The position numbers and the translations under genes are program-made. Positions 22,963 to 40,050 of a DNA stretch of 64,000 bases are shown piece by piece (position 1 is the stretch's first letter; the number at the start of each line of letters is the position of its first letter). The stretch lies in assembly GCA_001792895.1 (NCBI GenBank), contig MARA01000004.1:1488001-1552000 (forward strand). Direction: 5' to 3'. Below the pieces are notes generated by a model. The model did not search any database, had not been told where the DNA came from, and saw only the letters and a list, made by a program, of their open reading frames with translations. Source of the stretch: Lentinus brumalis (taxonomy: Eukaryota > Basidiomycota > Agaricomycetes > Polyporales > Polyporaceae).

Positions 22963-25185
22963 TTACTGTTTGATGAGCTTCTCGATGGCGTCCATCGACA
23001 GGGCTGGATTAATAAAAGCGCATCAGTATCTGTCAGATCCAACACGCATTGCACGCAGCTTACACTTCGGGCGCTCGATAGGGAGACCAAGTGCTGCAAC
23101 GCGACGACACAGTTTAGACAAGGTGGCGGACGCAAGGCAGACCGTGCGTACCTTTGGCCCATACGTACTGGGTGAGACAGCCGAGTGCTGCAAATGGGGT
23201 TGAGTAAGCTCTGGATCCGAAGTGTTGAAAGGAGACGCACCCCTCGACACCCCGAAAATGACCGTGTAGTACTGTAATGGGTGTTATCACGCTGAACTCA
23301 CTAGCGGGCATCCACGGGTGCATACCTTGAATTGCGTGAGACCGTAGTGATAGAGGACACAACCTACCCAGCAACCCGTTAGTCCGCGCTGTGATAGACT
23401 CGCTAGAAGGGGCAAGACGACTTACCGGATGCCGCATCGACGTTCGGGTAAGGGTTCTTGGTCTTGCCGTGCTCCTTGAGGACAGCAGGCGCAACCTCAT
23501 ACGTCTGGAAACAGGGTCAATCACCGGTTCAACTGCAGAGGGTTGATCACCGCGCCGCTGACCTTCTTGACCAGCTGCACGATCGGGTCTGCGAGCAACT
23601 CTGGTCGGGTTTCACAGAATTCCTGAAGTGCCATGAAGCGCGGGTCGGGGTTCCTGAGCACACCATGGCCGTATCTGCACGCACGCGCTCAGCAAAGAGA
23701 TGTCCTCCGGCACAGAACAAGCCCCTTACCCAGGAACGACTTGACCACTCTTCAGTGTCCTCCAGAGGTACTCCCTGATGTGGTCGTGCGAGATATTGTC
23801 GCCAAGCTCTTTCTGCATGCTCATTTGCCACCTCAGGACTTCCTGGTTGGCAAGACTGCCCGTGCATACACATCATCAGCCCGCCGAGAAGGCTATAGCA
23901 ACAGAATGCGCACCCATGAAGTGGACCCGCGAGTGCATAGAGACCCGCGGCGTATGACAGATAGGGGTCCGCCAGCGTAGAGCCGACAAGATCTGCGAAA
24001 TGCGTCAAGAAGTAGAGTGATGGACAAGCAAATTGACACTTACGAGCGGTGTGGGCTGAAGCGTTGCCGCCCTCGTGGTCACCGTGAATCGCGATGTAGA
24101 GACGCAAGTACTCGGTCAGGTCGTAATTGTCCCCGAAGCCAAGCATGTTCGCGTAGTTCCCTATGGACCAACTTCGTTAAGTCCGCATTTGAGCCGCATC
24201 TTTCGCCGCCAACTCACCAACAAGGTCAAGGTCCTTGTTGATCTTCGGTATGGGCTTGCCGGGATTGTAGATGTTCCGGTAGATGCGCGCAGCTAGTGCG
24301 GGGAGACGAGCCAACAGGTTGATTGAGTCCTCCAAAGCGTATGTCCAGTATTCGCTCTTCTTGATGCCCTGCTCGTACGCTGCCTGGAACTTGCTCTCGT
24401 GATTCAGAGCAGCAACTCCCATTCCGAGCTGAGTCATGGGGTGAAGAGTGGGAGGCAAGCTGGCGGAAGGATGAGGCTTGGAGTTGCGACGCAGTGATTG
24501 CAAGGCACACTCACGAGTCAATGAGCTTTTCAATGTAGTCAGGCAGTTCTCCCTTCTCCGCAAGTTCACGGGAGAGCTGACGTGTCTCTGCTTCCGTGGG
24601 GACCTTGCCTGTGAGGAGGAGCCAGAACATACTCTCTGCGATGATCTCCTTTCCACCGGGAGCCGCTGGGAGGACTTTCTGGCAGTCCTGAATGGTCATG
24701 CCATGGAACCGGATGCCCTGCGATGTATAGGACGTTGAGCATATGCGATGCGAGTGAGAGCCAGGGTGTGTCGTACCTCGTTAGGGTCCAGGACGGAGGC
24801 CTCCCAGAGCATCGCCTTCAACCCCCTCATACCACCAACGACATGCTCGACCTAGATACAGCGCATATGTCGGTACGTCGAGCACTCGTCACCAAGAATA
24901 TAGACAGACCTTCACGTCGCCCAGAACGGCCTGCCCATGCTCGGTTTTCTGACGATCTGGTCAGAGTCGCGCACATGTCGACGTTGTGAGACTCACAAGC
25001 TGCTTGAGCTGGAGCTGCTTCTTCGGGATGACTTCCTCGAGGACATCTCTCACAGTCTACAAGTCGCGATGAGTCTCCAGCCAGCGCGTGGAGGTGAGTT
25101 TCGTCCGGACCTTGGTAGACGCGAGGCGCCGCTGCGCGAAGCCGCGCGAGAGGTAGCGGGTGGTGGACGCGCTGCTCTTGAACAT
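22963..25185 (-). CDS. CIT1: mitochondrial citrate synthase
   Basis: Condenses acetyl-CoA with oxaloacetate in the mitochondrial matrix. Seen: start at 25185 ([20 protein letters not shown]) is a basic presequence; then [19 protein letters not shown] and [20 protein letters not shown]. Core blocks follow in order: [17 protein letters not shown] (near 24700), [40 protein letters not shown] (near 24410-24470), [36 protein letters not shown] (catalytic His near 24080), [20 protein letters not shown] (catalytic His near 23930), [16 protein letters not shown] (near 23640-23680, active-site His), and [20 protein letters not shown] (near 23260-23360). It ends DAIEKLIKQ at 22963-22965. At least ten short introns. 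All three catalytic regions are present, so it appears functional. It looks like the citrate rather than the methylcitrate enzyme, but I cannot separate the two with certainty. Confidence 0.92.
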
Positions 25186-26360
25186 GACTGCGAGGATGGA
25201 GATGTGGGGCAGGATGCGGGGTTAATGCGGGGTACACTTAAGAGAGCTGAGCCTCAGCCAGTGGCCACGCATCGTTTCCGAATCCCGACGCCTGGCCAGG
25301 AGCGAGTGTCCGGAGCTCGTCCGGCGCGGCCGCGTGACTGCGTTTTCACGTGCGGGACTCAGACGCGTCCGTACCAAGTCCGTTCAGATCCGTCCGTACG
25401 CGTCGACATCGTCTGTCTCTCTGCAGGCTGGTCAGTACTTGCTTGTCTGGACTTTCACTCTGGCGGACGACTACAGCGGACGGTCCACGCAGTCGACCCA
25501 GGGTATCTCAGAAGTCATGGGCAGCAAATGGCCACATTGCCCGTGATGCTGCAGCTGCGCCTTCCCCGACGCTCCCGTCACCGTCGGCCACCCGTGACGC
25601 GCTTGGTAGAAAATATCGGAAAGGAAGCGGTCTATGATCCAGTGTGACGCATACGCAGCATGACCTGGCGCATGACGTGACGTTATGTCAAAGCAAGTTC
25701 AAGCAGGCGGTAGTGAAGGTCTAGGTCGCACAGTTGGCGTACCACATAGCGTGTGTATTGCCGACCAAACTCATGGGAGTTGGTCATGGCGGCGAGCAAC
25801 GCATCGGGTTGGCGGTGGCGGTCAAGGCGGGAGGCCCAAGGTTCGCCGTCCCGCCACCGAAGTCGGACAAAGTCCCTTCTCGCAGGTTTGGGTTGTTGTC
25901 TCAACCGGATCTGCGTCCAACCAGTACTCCGACTATACACACCTCTACCCCACGATATTGTGAGACGGCCCGCGGCCTTGCCTGCAGTGTTTCGACAAAA
26001 TGTCCTTGAAGTTACCCAGTATGAAGGGCTTCGGATATAAGTACTTACGTCAATTGCTTTGCCCTCGGACAGATCCATTCCAGAGTACACGCGTCAGATG
26101 GACGTAAGGAAATTGTAAAGTACACTCTGCATCTACTACACGTCAAGCTTTCAAGTACTGTACCACTCTTGCGAGTCAGGTCAGCGCATAGACGTCACTA
26201 TGTGTGGCAGCTAGCAGGCGTCTTCACACGGGCGCTGGATGAGGTAAGGAGGCATCATTGCCTGATCGGGGAGGCAACACGCGACCCGAGGCAGAGATTC
26301 GTGTCAGTTTGCCAGCAGATCGTGTTCAGCAAGTCCTCTCGTCCTCCATCGCCCGCCGCG
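25186..26360. promoter_or_regulatory. divergent intergenic region between CIT1 and SEC66
   Basis: About 1.17 kb separating divergent starts. GTCCGTAC-type repeats and two ACGCGT cores (25363-25368, 25398-25403) lie 180-220 bases upstream of CIT1. Open frames on both strands at 25680-26090 have no recognisable family. A small unrecognised gene cannot be excluded. Confidence 0.4.
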
Positions 26361-27280
26361 ATGGCCTCCGTCCTCGTCCCCGTTCTCTATGTCCTCATCG
26401 TCTTCGGCTCCCTCCTCATATTCAGCTCCTTCTACCGGCGGAAGAACGCGCGTATGTTGCACCCTCAAAGCCTATGACGCATCGCTAATCTGGTCGTCCG
26501 CTTGTAGAGAAAGTGTTCGAGCCATACTTCCCCCAGCACCACGAACGCGATGTCTACTTCTCTCTCCTGCAAATGTCCGATCCACCTACACCGGAGACTC
26601 TCCTCAAGGCTGCCCTCGTCCGCCGCGCCATGACCGACGTTACGCGTATCATCCGCCTACGGGAGGACAAGCCCGCACTCCAGAATCTCTTGCAGAAAGG
26701 CTCGATCGGAGACGACCTCTGGAACAGTCTCCTTGCCGCCGAGAAGGAGCTGGAGGCCGAGATTCTCGAGGTTGCGGCAGAGGCCAACGCATATGTCGAG
26801 GGATGGGGCAGTGTAATCTTTCAAACCGCCACCGAGATGATGCACAACGAGAAGATGCGCTCTCTTGTCGAGCAGATCCCCGCCATCCGTGCTGAAGCTG
26901 GTACGTCTCAGGATGCCTACTGGATGGAAAATTCATAGACCAATGTGTTCTTTGTCATTCAGAGCGCAAGTACGGCAAGCACCCGCTGCCCAAACTTACC
27001 GTCGAACCTGCCCCGCCTACACCTCCTACTGCCCCTGTGTCTACGCCATCGACGCCTGCGCGTCCCGTAACACCAGTCTCTGCTAAATCGAACGGTCTTG
27101 CGCCGCCCAGCGCTGGCGCTGACAGCGGCACATTCAGCGACAGCGAACGGTCGGATGTCGCATCGCCCACGTCCCCGCGTACACCTTCGAAATCTGTGAG
27201 CAAATCCTTACTCTTTTCGCCTTCGGTATCTCATGTCTCCATGTCAGTCTCCCTCCAAGAAGTCTAAGAAGCGTAAGTAA
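26361..27280 (+). CDS. SEC66: Sec66/Sec71 subunit of the ER post-translational translocon
   Basis: Membrane subunit of the Sec63 complex that assists post-translational protein import into the ER. Seen: start at 26361 gives a single N-terminal membrane segment, VLVPVLYVLIVFGSLLIFSS, followed by YRRKNA. After the first intron, VFEPYFPQHHERDVYFSLLQ and PPTPETLLKAALVRRAMTDV match the Sec66 core, with IIRLREDKPALQNLLQKGSI and VEGWGSVIFQTATEMMHNEK further on (to about 26880). A Pro/Thr/Ser-rich tail follows and the last exon, read after CAG at 27246-27248, encodes SPSKKSKKRK before TAA at 27278-27280. Four exons. The cytosolic basic end is typical of fungal homologues. Convergent with the USP7-type gene, 237 bases apart. 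Confidence 0.9.
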
Positions 27281-27517
27281 CCTATATACACAGTCATTAT
27301 TATTTCATCGTCCGCTGTGCATACCATGGGCAATACGATTGGGAATGGTGTACACTCTTTAGGCAAGGGGCCGTTATACAGTGGAGAAAGGCTAGAAAGT
27401 CAGGGTAGGAGTACATGTGAGAGACAGACCGGATGCAACTACTGGACACACAACACGACGCGGCTACCGACACCACCGAAGTCCGCTGACACAAACAAGG
27501 ACGACGGCGATGCCCAA

Positions 27518-31892
<4,375 letters not shown>

Positions 31893-32966
31893 GACAAAGG
31901 AAGAGGAGAATCAATCCTCTGGTGAAGAAGGAAGTAGACCTGCTGCGGAAGTGCCTGGGGATGGTAGATGAAGGCTGGAGAAACGCGGATGATATGCGAG
32001 GAGACCTGCACTGGTCGACGCTCCGTGCGGACGAGATTCTCGCCCCCGAGCGTGAGAACATGATGCCTCATTTGGACCATGACAAAGACGGTCAATAAAG
32101 CGCGCTTGCGTAGCTCGTCCTCTGTTTTCCACCCTTTTCCATCTCTCATCTCCTCCTCTGCTGGACAGCTCGCAGGTACGATCTCCTGACTGGAAATACG
32201 TTGGAAGCCTCCAGGCAGAGCCTTCTCACTCGTTTCCTGTCTCTTGATAATTTCTGCCACTGCTCTCGAGGACCGGCGAGACCACACGATCCTTAAATTG
32301 TCTCGACAGGGAGGTACCGCCTCCACCAGCTTTTTCGCTGTCTACTGTCGTGTAATGAGTCAAAATCGTGTAAGATTAAGTCGTTCAGGTTGTGGTTGCT
32401 GTTCGACTCTGTTTTTGAGTTGGCGGCTGAGGCTTTCCTCCCATGACCTGGCGGCATCGCAGAAGTCGTATTTGGACCTCGTTGCTCTTCACGAGCGCAC
32501 TAGGACGTTGTCTTGTCGCACTTTTGCATACATCCATCTCATACTTGTACATGCCCGAGATAATGGAACAAATACATTCTACACATGACACCGAGCCTCT
32601 AGCAATCCTTAGCATGCGCGATACAGCCTGGCGCTTCTGAAGATGATGGCCCGCGCAAGATGAACAGTGAGAAATCCCTGCAACACTGCCAGGACAAAAT
32701 GACAGTCTCATCAACTGATCGCGCAGGCAGGCGCAGGATACGGACAATTGGGCAATGAGTGCGGGCGGACGGGGCAATGAGCGCGTTGCTGAAGTGTTGC
32801 TGAGTGGCGGTACGTAAGAGGCCGCAAGTGGGACTTTGGTTCACCGGAAGGCCTGCCTCATGGCCACACACGCCTTGGTTTCTCTCCATTCTCTGGCCGG
32901 CCACCATATTGAGTCGGAAGTGGCCCCGACTCGCGCCCTACCCTCTGCGCTCTTTCCTCGCTCTCC
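31893..32966. promoter_or_regulatory. divergent intergenic region upstream of UBP15
   Basis: About 1.07 kb between divergent starts. A minus-strand open frame at 31691-32326 overlaps the start of UBP15 in another frame and looks like a shadow. Part may be a 5' leader of UBP15. I see no domain and no repeat of note. Confidence 0.35.
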
Positions 32967-35900
32967 ATGACCAGTCGTCACCGCACGACGAGCTCTTCGC
33001 GCAAAGATAGCTACGGTCAATGGCGGCCCAGCGACTCCGACTCCGACCGGCCCCGCCAGACAATGGCCACTACCCAACGTCACAATGTGGACCAGATAGT
33101 CGCTGCAGAGGCCCCGCGCAAGCATCGTAGCTCTCGGAGGACGGAGACAGTGGATGCCCTGGACCCTTCCACTTCGTATTCGAGTCACCATCACAAGTCT
33201 TCGAGCAGGCACAGATCGTCGTCCGCACAGCAGGCATCTTACTACGCGGTACCCCCTTCTCCCAACCCCTCGCAGCATCAGACGCAGGACGCATACTACG
33301 ATCTACGGGCCCACCTTGGCCTGAAGAGGAAGACGGACAGACGCAGTCCTCGATCGCGAGAGAAGGCGCTCGTGGGCGATGAGGCGAAGCCTTCACGCTC
33401 AGGTCATCGCAGCAGTCGCCAAGCCTACACGATCACGCCCCAACACGATCAGTCTATCGCACAACCACAATCCTCCCATTTTCAGCCTATCGTACCGCCG
33501 CAACCCGATGCTGTCCCCGCACAAGCCACTCGCGACCCCACCTCGTCATCAAGGCACCACCGAGACAGGGAGAAGGATAGAGAAAAGGCTAGCAGCCGAG
33601 ATCCTGACAAGGTGAAGCTACGAGATTCCGCAGAGAAGAGCGAAGAGCGAGAGAGGCGGAAGAGGAGGGAGAAGGATGCAGAGAAGGAGCGGCCGCCGAA
33701 GGACAAGGAGCGGCACAGGGAGAAGGACAGACACAGAGATCGGGAGGCTCGAGCGGCGGTGGAGACGCGACCAGTAGATGCTGCGAGCGTATACCATGCG
33801 TACGCACAGACGGCAGCGACTGCGCAGAGGTCTGCAGACAGAATTCCTGCGCCGTACACAGTGCGTTCCCCTCCGTTGCTCGCGCACTACCTCCCTCACT
33901 CTATTCGTATCATACAGGACTATGCTCTCCCAGTGCAACCACAGTCATCCGCGTACCCTCTTCCTACGTCCTCCAACGCCTCGCCGTGGGTGGGCTTAAC
34001 CTCCGCAGGGCGTGGGGCTGCTGCCCCCGCACCCGAGCCGACCTATCCGTATGTATCCGACAAGGAAGATCCGCCCCTCCCCATCCCACCCCCGGGGCGT
34101 CGACGCGAGAGAACGTCTTCAAAGCCGCATCGTTCACACCACCACAAGGTGTCTTCACAGCAGGCCGGACAAGACTCGGGACTTTCGAGCAGCGAACAGG
34201 AACAGCACTCCGTTTTGGAACGAGTAAGTCTCATGTGGCATACTGTGATAATATCGAACATGACATTGCTATAGCCACGAGCGACAGAAAGACAGCCTCA
34301 CACCCGGGATCAAGCAAGCGTCCACCAACGAGACCAAGCGAGCGTCCTTCAGCGTGTGCATTCCTCCGGTCCATCTGGCAGTGAGAATGAGAAAGCTCCC
34401 ACTATCCAGAAGGAGCGGGTAAGTCTATCAATCCATTATAAGCTTCTTTGAGTGACTGATCGGTCTCTTAGCGCAAACACAGGACACACGGCGAGTCGTC
34501 CCGTCACAAGCCGAAAGGCACCACTGTCGATATTCAGGCTGCCATTGAGCCCACCACAAGTCAGGAGATTGCAACCGCCTGGTATTCACGAGTGAGAATC
34601 CATTGTTCCCTCAGAGTACAGCATGGCGTTTGATATATGAACCTCTGAAGCTTCACGCTGGTAACAAGAGCAACTCTGCTGTGGATCCACCTTCTCAGAA
34701 GGTCGCAACTGCGTCGGCTGTGCCTGCACAATCGTCTGTGCATCCACCAGGCAAGCCTGCCTCATCCGTAGGTTTGACTGCATCTCAACGTTCTGCACCA
34801 CGAATAGTCAGTATCCGGGCTGGGCAGGGTCCGGCAGATCCTCAAGCGAGCTCCGTGCTCCAGAAGATTCTCTATGGGACCACGCCGACTCGTCAGCCGG
34901 ATCCTCTCCCGACGCATACTCACCCGACTGCTTATGGTGACGCTCATGGATACCCGCATTCTTCTGCCAATGCGGGCACTACCGGTCCGTCCCAGCCCTC
35001 TGCCCAGAGCTACCCAAACGCGGCCTCGTTACAGTCCCGGTATTCGGAAGTGAACGGGACGACTCATGGGAATCAGTCGGCTGTGCCGGTTGTAGTGCGA
35101 CCACCCTCGACCGCCCCAGCGCCTATGGACTCGTACGCTCCACGGACGGCCGCTGGAAACCCTCAGCCAAACGCGATTTCAGGACAGCCGTTCGGACGAC
35201 TGCAAGTGCAGGATCCGCGCACGCGGTCAACTCCTGCACCTCACGCCCAGTCCGCAGGGTTTACTCAGCAACCTGGAACAACCCGTGCTGACGTTGACCA
35301 GTACCGCTCGACCACAAGGGCTCCCACGAACGACTTGCCGAGCAGGTTCCCGGTGTACGAAGAGGCCGCTACAACGCGGCCGGCCGCAGCACCCTCAAAC
35401 GCCTCTCCAAAGAGAGGGCTGACCTATCCTGGCGCCTCAGCTCCTGCGCCAGCGACCTCTGTTCACGTCAATCCGTCGAATCAGCAAGGACAGGCAGGGT
35501 ATGACCCTCGATCGCCCAAACCACCATCGGTCTCTACCATTACCCCAGACACAACACGATTACAGTCCTATCTCTCCGGTTCGCCGGCCGTCGTCGCCCA
35601 CGCGGTATCTGCTGGTTCTTCAGGCAATACGCCCCGGCATTCCCCCTCCGCACGTCTGCAATCCCATCGTAATGGCTCTAACGACACCATTACTCACGGC
35701 GCTCCGACGAAACCCTCTCCCACCGGATCTTCACAGCAACATTTACCGCATCGCACGAGCGCTACCACCTTGCAAACTCACGCCTCCTCACGAAATGACA
35801 TCACGACCTCTCGACAGCCTAATGCGTCTTCTGCATACCCTGATATTACTCGATACCGCTCTCCTGCTCCCTCGGGATACCCTAATGGCAATGCACCTTT

Positions 35901-37289
35901 GTCCGGAGCGGTTTACTCTCAAGCTAACAGCACACAGACTCTTACGACTCACGATATTCAACACGGTCGTGCTGCCAATGGCCCAACGCCGGCCGCATAT
36001 ACGAATCATCCCTCAACAACGCAGGGGTACGGTCGTTCTGGTCAATCGTTTGACCAAGGGCTTCGCGTCCATGATCCCGGTTCTGCCTATGCGGCATCGC
36101 AACGTGTGCCTCTTCGGAGCGCACCCTCGCCTGCTCCTACCACTCGCCCGCCTCGCTTGACCGTCGTGTCATCGCAATCTTCGAGGACGCCGGCTCCCCT
36201 TCACTCCGCGCCGCCCACTCCCAGTCGCAACCAGACGTATCCCACTACCGCCCCTTCTCAACCCGCTGCTGTTACTTTCCCGTCCCACTCACGTACAGTC
36301 TCTGACCCTCAGTATCAAATCGGGGCTGGGACGTACGCCGCAGCGAGTCTCCCTACACGTGGTCACGTGCCTCCCAGAGTTGTACCTTCTCCTACTCCTC
36401 AGAACGACGTGCTCCTCACGCCCTCCTCCCTTGCACCTTCGATGTTGCCTCAGGTCTCGGCTCCGGTGCCACTGAGCCGCACGACCTCGAGGAGCACTGC
36501 GAAGGAGAAGGAGAAGGAGAAGGAGAAGAAGAAGGGGTTCTTCGGCCTCGGCCTGTTCCGCTCGCGCTCTTCGCCTCCGAAGGAGCGTGCAGTCGACACG
36601 CTCGGTCCAGCTGCTTCTGTTCGGGAGAAGCGAGAGCGCAACAACTCTCAGCCTAGTCAACCACAGGCATCTGCCCAGGGGCCTTTCATGGGGAACAAGA
36701 TTGCACCATCCCAGGAGGCTCCTCGGGTAGGACCGCTCCCGACGCAATCGCAACCGCAGCATACGCGGGGTTACAGCACCTCTGCAGTCCCGATAGCCGC
36801 CCCCATGCCTGTCGCCGCCTCAGGGCAGAGGACTGCCAATGGGAAGGTGTTCACTCCTTTCCGCCTGTTGTCAAAGCGGCATCATACAGTGTCCACTGCA
36901 TCTGTCGACGCGGTGGATGGCACGGTGGTAAGTGTAGACGTCCTCTTGTCCCGCCACCGAAACGTATCCTGATCGTTGTTTAGATCAACGCGATGCTGAC
37001 AGGGGGCGATTCCACAAGGAGCTCGACGGCAGGACGTCCGTCTCCCCCTCTCCGCGACCCCATGACCGCTGCACAGGAGTGGAGAAACAAGGAGGAGAAC
37101 GAGCAGTACGGCCGCGGCACGCTGCGAAGACGGCGGCCCGGCGTGACATTCGACGTCGGTGAAGAGGTCGCAGAGGAGGGACGCGGACCCCTCCAGAAGT
37201 CCCTGCGTCAGAACTTGCAGAATCTTCAGCTGCATACCTCGATGTCGCAACCACCAGGACCGATGCCTGCCAGGCAAGCAACGGCTTGA
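32967..37289 (+). CDS. long disordered Ser/Pro/Arg-rich protein, family not recognised
   Basis: About 1,300 residues, almost entirely low-complexity. Seen: start at 32967 (MTSRHRTTSSSRKDSYGQWR). Residues about 180-290 are a charged Arg/Lys/Asp/Glu region (RDREKDREKASSRD, RERRKRREKDAEKERPPKDK) resembling splicing-factor or nuclear-speckle tails. After short exons (34213-34470) comes a single 2.3-kb exon rich in Ser/Thr/Pro/Gln/Ala without any domain. Near 36490-36580 lies KEKEKEKEKKKGFFGLGLFR, a Lys/Glu run then an amphipathic hydrophobic patch, which could touch membranes. The last exon (about 36982-37289) holds the most structured piece, EWRNKEENEQYGRGTLRRRR and PLQKSLRQNLQNLQLHTS. One possible intron at 33860-33916 is a multiple of three with no stop, so its retention would add 19 residues. 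Function unknown; it may be a scaffold. Confidence 0.7.
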
Positions 37290-37622
37290 CCTTCAAGTCG
37301 GGGCGGCCAGGTACTCAGTATTTAATACTTAGCCCCGCTGGGAATATCTACGGCAGCACGAAGTTTGAGTCTGGAGGAATAGATCGCTATGTTATCTATG
37401 CTTGCACTTGCTATGTAAATGTATCTCTATGTCGTTGTAGTCGCGCTATCACAGGTCCGGATGTACGCTTTGTGTGGTATAATAGGAACATATTTTCGCG
37501 GATGGCGCGTTGCGGCTCCCGGCTGTGCGGCGCATGTCGACGCGTCCATTTCGTTCGAGCTTTCACCTGCACGCCTCCAAGTGCTACTGGAGGTCGGAAC
37601 ATTGCCATATATGGCAAAAAAG

Positions 37623-37719
37623 TGGTTCGACCCGGGCTCGAACCGGAGACCTCCTGTGTGCACAGCCACCCTGAGGCTTCCTGTGAGACAGACGTGATAA
37701 CCAACTACACCATCGAACC
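37623..37719 (-). tRNA. trnV-CAC: tRNA-Val (anticodon CAC) with a 23-nt intron
   Basis: Cloverleaf folded by eye on the minus strand. The acceptor stem GGTTCGA pairs with TCGAACC (37624-37630 and 37713-37719), followed by discriminator A. The D arm begins GTGTAGTTGGTTATCAC. Anticodon stem TCTGT/ACAGG has loop CTCACAC, so the anticodon is CAC (37683-37685). The T arm has loop TTCGAGC with stem TCCGG/CCGGG. An intron of 23 bases, 37659-37681, sits after position 37, the standard place for nuclear tRNA introns. Six T residues follow on the minus strand (37615-37620) as a Pol III terminator. The mature length is 74 with the discriminator. Confidence 0.9.
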
Positions 37720-37992
37720 GTGTAAAGATGCGGTGTTTATGGCTCGTGAAAGCAGGCATCGTCGCCGGTGAGCCCGAAAGTGCCCTATATATGGTGACTC
37801 CGGAGCACCCATGCCGTGGCAGCTGTATTCTGAGCTCGATCACGCCGGGGAGATAGACGCCGGGTACAGGGAGACAGAGCAGCGCTGCGGACGTGCGAGC
37901 ATTCTCATCTTCTTGCGACCTGCTTTACCCCGACCAGCGTCGTTCCTTCACCGTCCTAGCCTCCGTCCGCAGAGGCCCCCTCGTCGCCCAAG

Positions 37993-39777
37993 ATGATGAC
38001 GCCTATGCGCTACGTGGTACTGGTGCTGGTCATCATAGTGAGTCCTACCGCGGTACATTCACTCCGAGACTGACTGCGACACGTACTGTACACAGATCAG
38101 TTTGCACTTCATCCTATCCTTCTCGCATGAGGAATACGGACGCGCAACATCCCTATCTCACATCTCCGAACAATTGGCCGGCTCGAAAGGTCACCCTCCA
38201 TACCAAGACGGCGTACCAGAGGACCGCTACGTTCCCTCCACGACGCCGATCCAGTCCCGCAAGGCAAACGCGACCTTCGTCTTCCTGGCTCGCAATGGCG
38301 ATCTGGCTGGAGTCGTGGTTAGCATGAAGCAAGTAGGCAAGTGACATGCTTTCTTCTTCCTCCTTCAGCATCAACCTGGACCCGTAGAGGATCGTTTCAA
38401 CAAGGAGTTCCAGTACCCTTATGTCTTCCTGAACGAGGAGCCTTTCTCGGACGAGTTCAAGGAGTACGCCATCTCCGCATACTGCTTGTGCTGTCCCTTA
38501 CATGCTGCCGCAGTCGCGTACAGACACTCACGGACGCGAAGATCGAGTTCGGATTGATCCCCAAGGAGCACTGGTTACAGCCAGATTGGATCGACGAGGA
38601 GCGTGCTACTACCGCGCGGAAGGACATGGTCGAGCATAATGTCATCTACGGAGGTTAGTCTTCCTCATGTTGCTAGTCTCGCCCGACGTTGAATATGGAA
38701 CAGGGAGTGTGCCCTACCGGAATATGTGCAGATTCAACTCAGGCGTGAGTCGCTGTCGAAGCTTCGCATCTAGTCGAGGGGGTTCTTACCGCCGTCCAGT
38801 TCTTCTACAAACACCCGCTGCTAGACAAGTATCGCTACTACTGGCGTGTAGAGTAAGGCCCTTCATTTCTACTCCTAACATAAAGCTCATACCTTGGCAG
38901 GCCTGATGTCACATTCTTCTGTGACCTCCACTACGACGTGGGCATATTCCCAGATTGATTGGAGCCTGGCCTGGCTGACTTTGCCTTGGCAGCCTCTCCT
39001 CCTCATGCAAGACCAGAAGAAGGTCTATGGCTTCACGGTCTCGCTATATGAGTATCCGGCCACCATTCCCACTCTGTGGGATGCCACGAAGGGTATGTTG
39101 GGTTGCTTCTGGTACCTCCATACCCCTTCTCATACTTCGCAGAGTTCATCAACAGCAACCCCGGCCTCGTAGAGCCCGACAATGCCATGCGGTTTATCTC
39201 TGATGACGGTGGCGAGACCTACAACAACTGTCATTGTGAGCGCTGCTTGCGATCAGCGGTATTGAGCAGGAACTAATCTCGAGACGCGCAGTCTGGAGTA
39301 ACTTCGAGATTGGCGACCTTGACTTCTGGAGAGGTGAAGCATACTCCAAGTTCTTCGACTTCCTCGATGAGAAGGGCGGTTTCTACTACGAGGTGCGCAC
39401 ACACTGTTGGTCAGACTGATCCCCAAGCTCACTGCGGGACTTGACGCAGCGATGGGGAGATGCGCCCGTGCACAGCATCGGCGTGGCGCTCTTTGCGAAG
39501 AAGGAACAAATCCACTTCTTCAATGACATCGGTTCGTGACCTTACGCGACTGCTACTCATCGTGCTGATCAGTCTCTGCAGGATACCGCCACAACCCCTT
39601 CCAGCACTGCCCACAAGGCGAGCTGCACAAGAAGGGCAAGTGTTGGTGCAACCCCAAAGAGAACTTCGGTTCGTGCGCCGTGACGTCTACGTTGAGTCCA
39701 CACGCTGACATTGGGCTATCGCTACAGACTACGAGTGGTACAGCTGCCTCAAACGTTATGATGCGCTATTCACGTGA
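37993..39777 (+). CDS. GT15 alpha-1,2-mannosyltransferase (Kre2/Mnt1 family)
   Basis: Type II Golgi enzyme adding alpha-1,2-mannose to O- and N-linked glycans from GDP-mannose. Seen: start at 37993 ([15 protein letters not shown], then a spliced hydrophobic run ISLHFILSF) forms the signal anchor. Core motifs: [40 protein letters not shown] (near 38395-38455), [58 protein letters not shown] with the Glu-Pro-Asp-Val block near 38850-38935, [57 protein letters not shown], and [19 protein letters not shown] near 39605-39660. The stop is TGA at 39775-39777. About ten introns. All blocks typical of GT15 are present. Convergent with PIK1. The exact paralogue (Kre2, Ktr, Mnt) cannot be fixed. Confidence 0.9.
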
Positions 39778-40050
39778 GACCCGCGTCTTGGTTGCGGATT
39801 CGGACGTTGTGTGTATCCTGTATCCCTCTGCTATTTATTGCTTGCTGCTCCGTACCAGGGGCCTGTGCTCGTGCTCATCCCCGCCGTGATATCTCTCAGC
39901 TCACCGCGAGTGCGGCCCAACGAGTGGGCTATCTACGGACCTCCTTGGTGCAGCCTTCGCTTTCTGTGCCCGTTGTTACGTCCATAGACAGCGCAGCTGG
40001 CGGTGGACCACCACGTATGAACACCAGTACAGTAGTGTCACGTCAGCCCC

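Noticed and set aside
33560..33760. SR splicing factor
   Set aside because: The RD/RE/RK-rich segment resembles SR-like tails but there is no RNA-recognition motif anywhere in the gene.
37286..37843. Protein-coding frames across the tRNA gene
   Set aside because: The region folds as a tRNA with a Pol III terminator and the frames have no family similarity.
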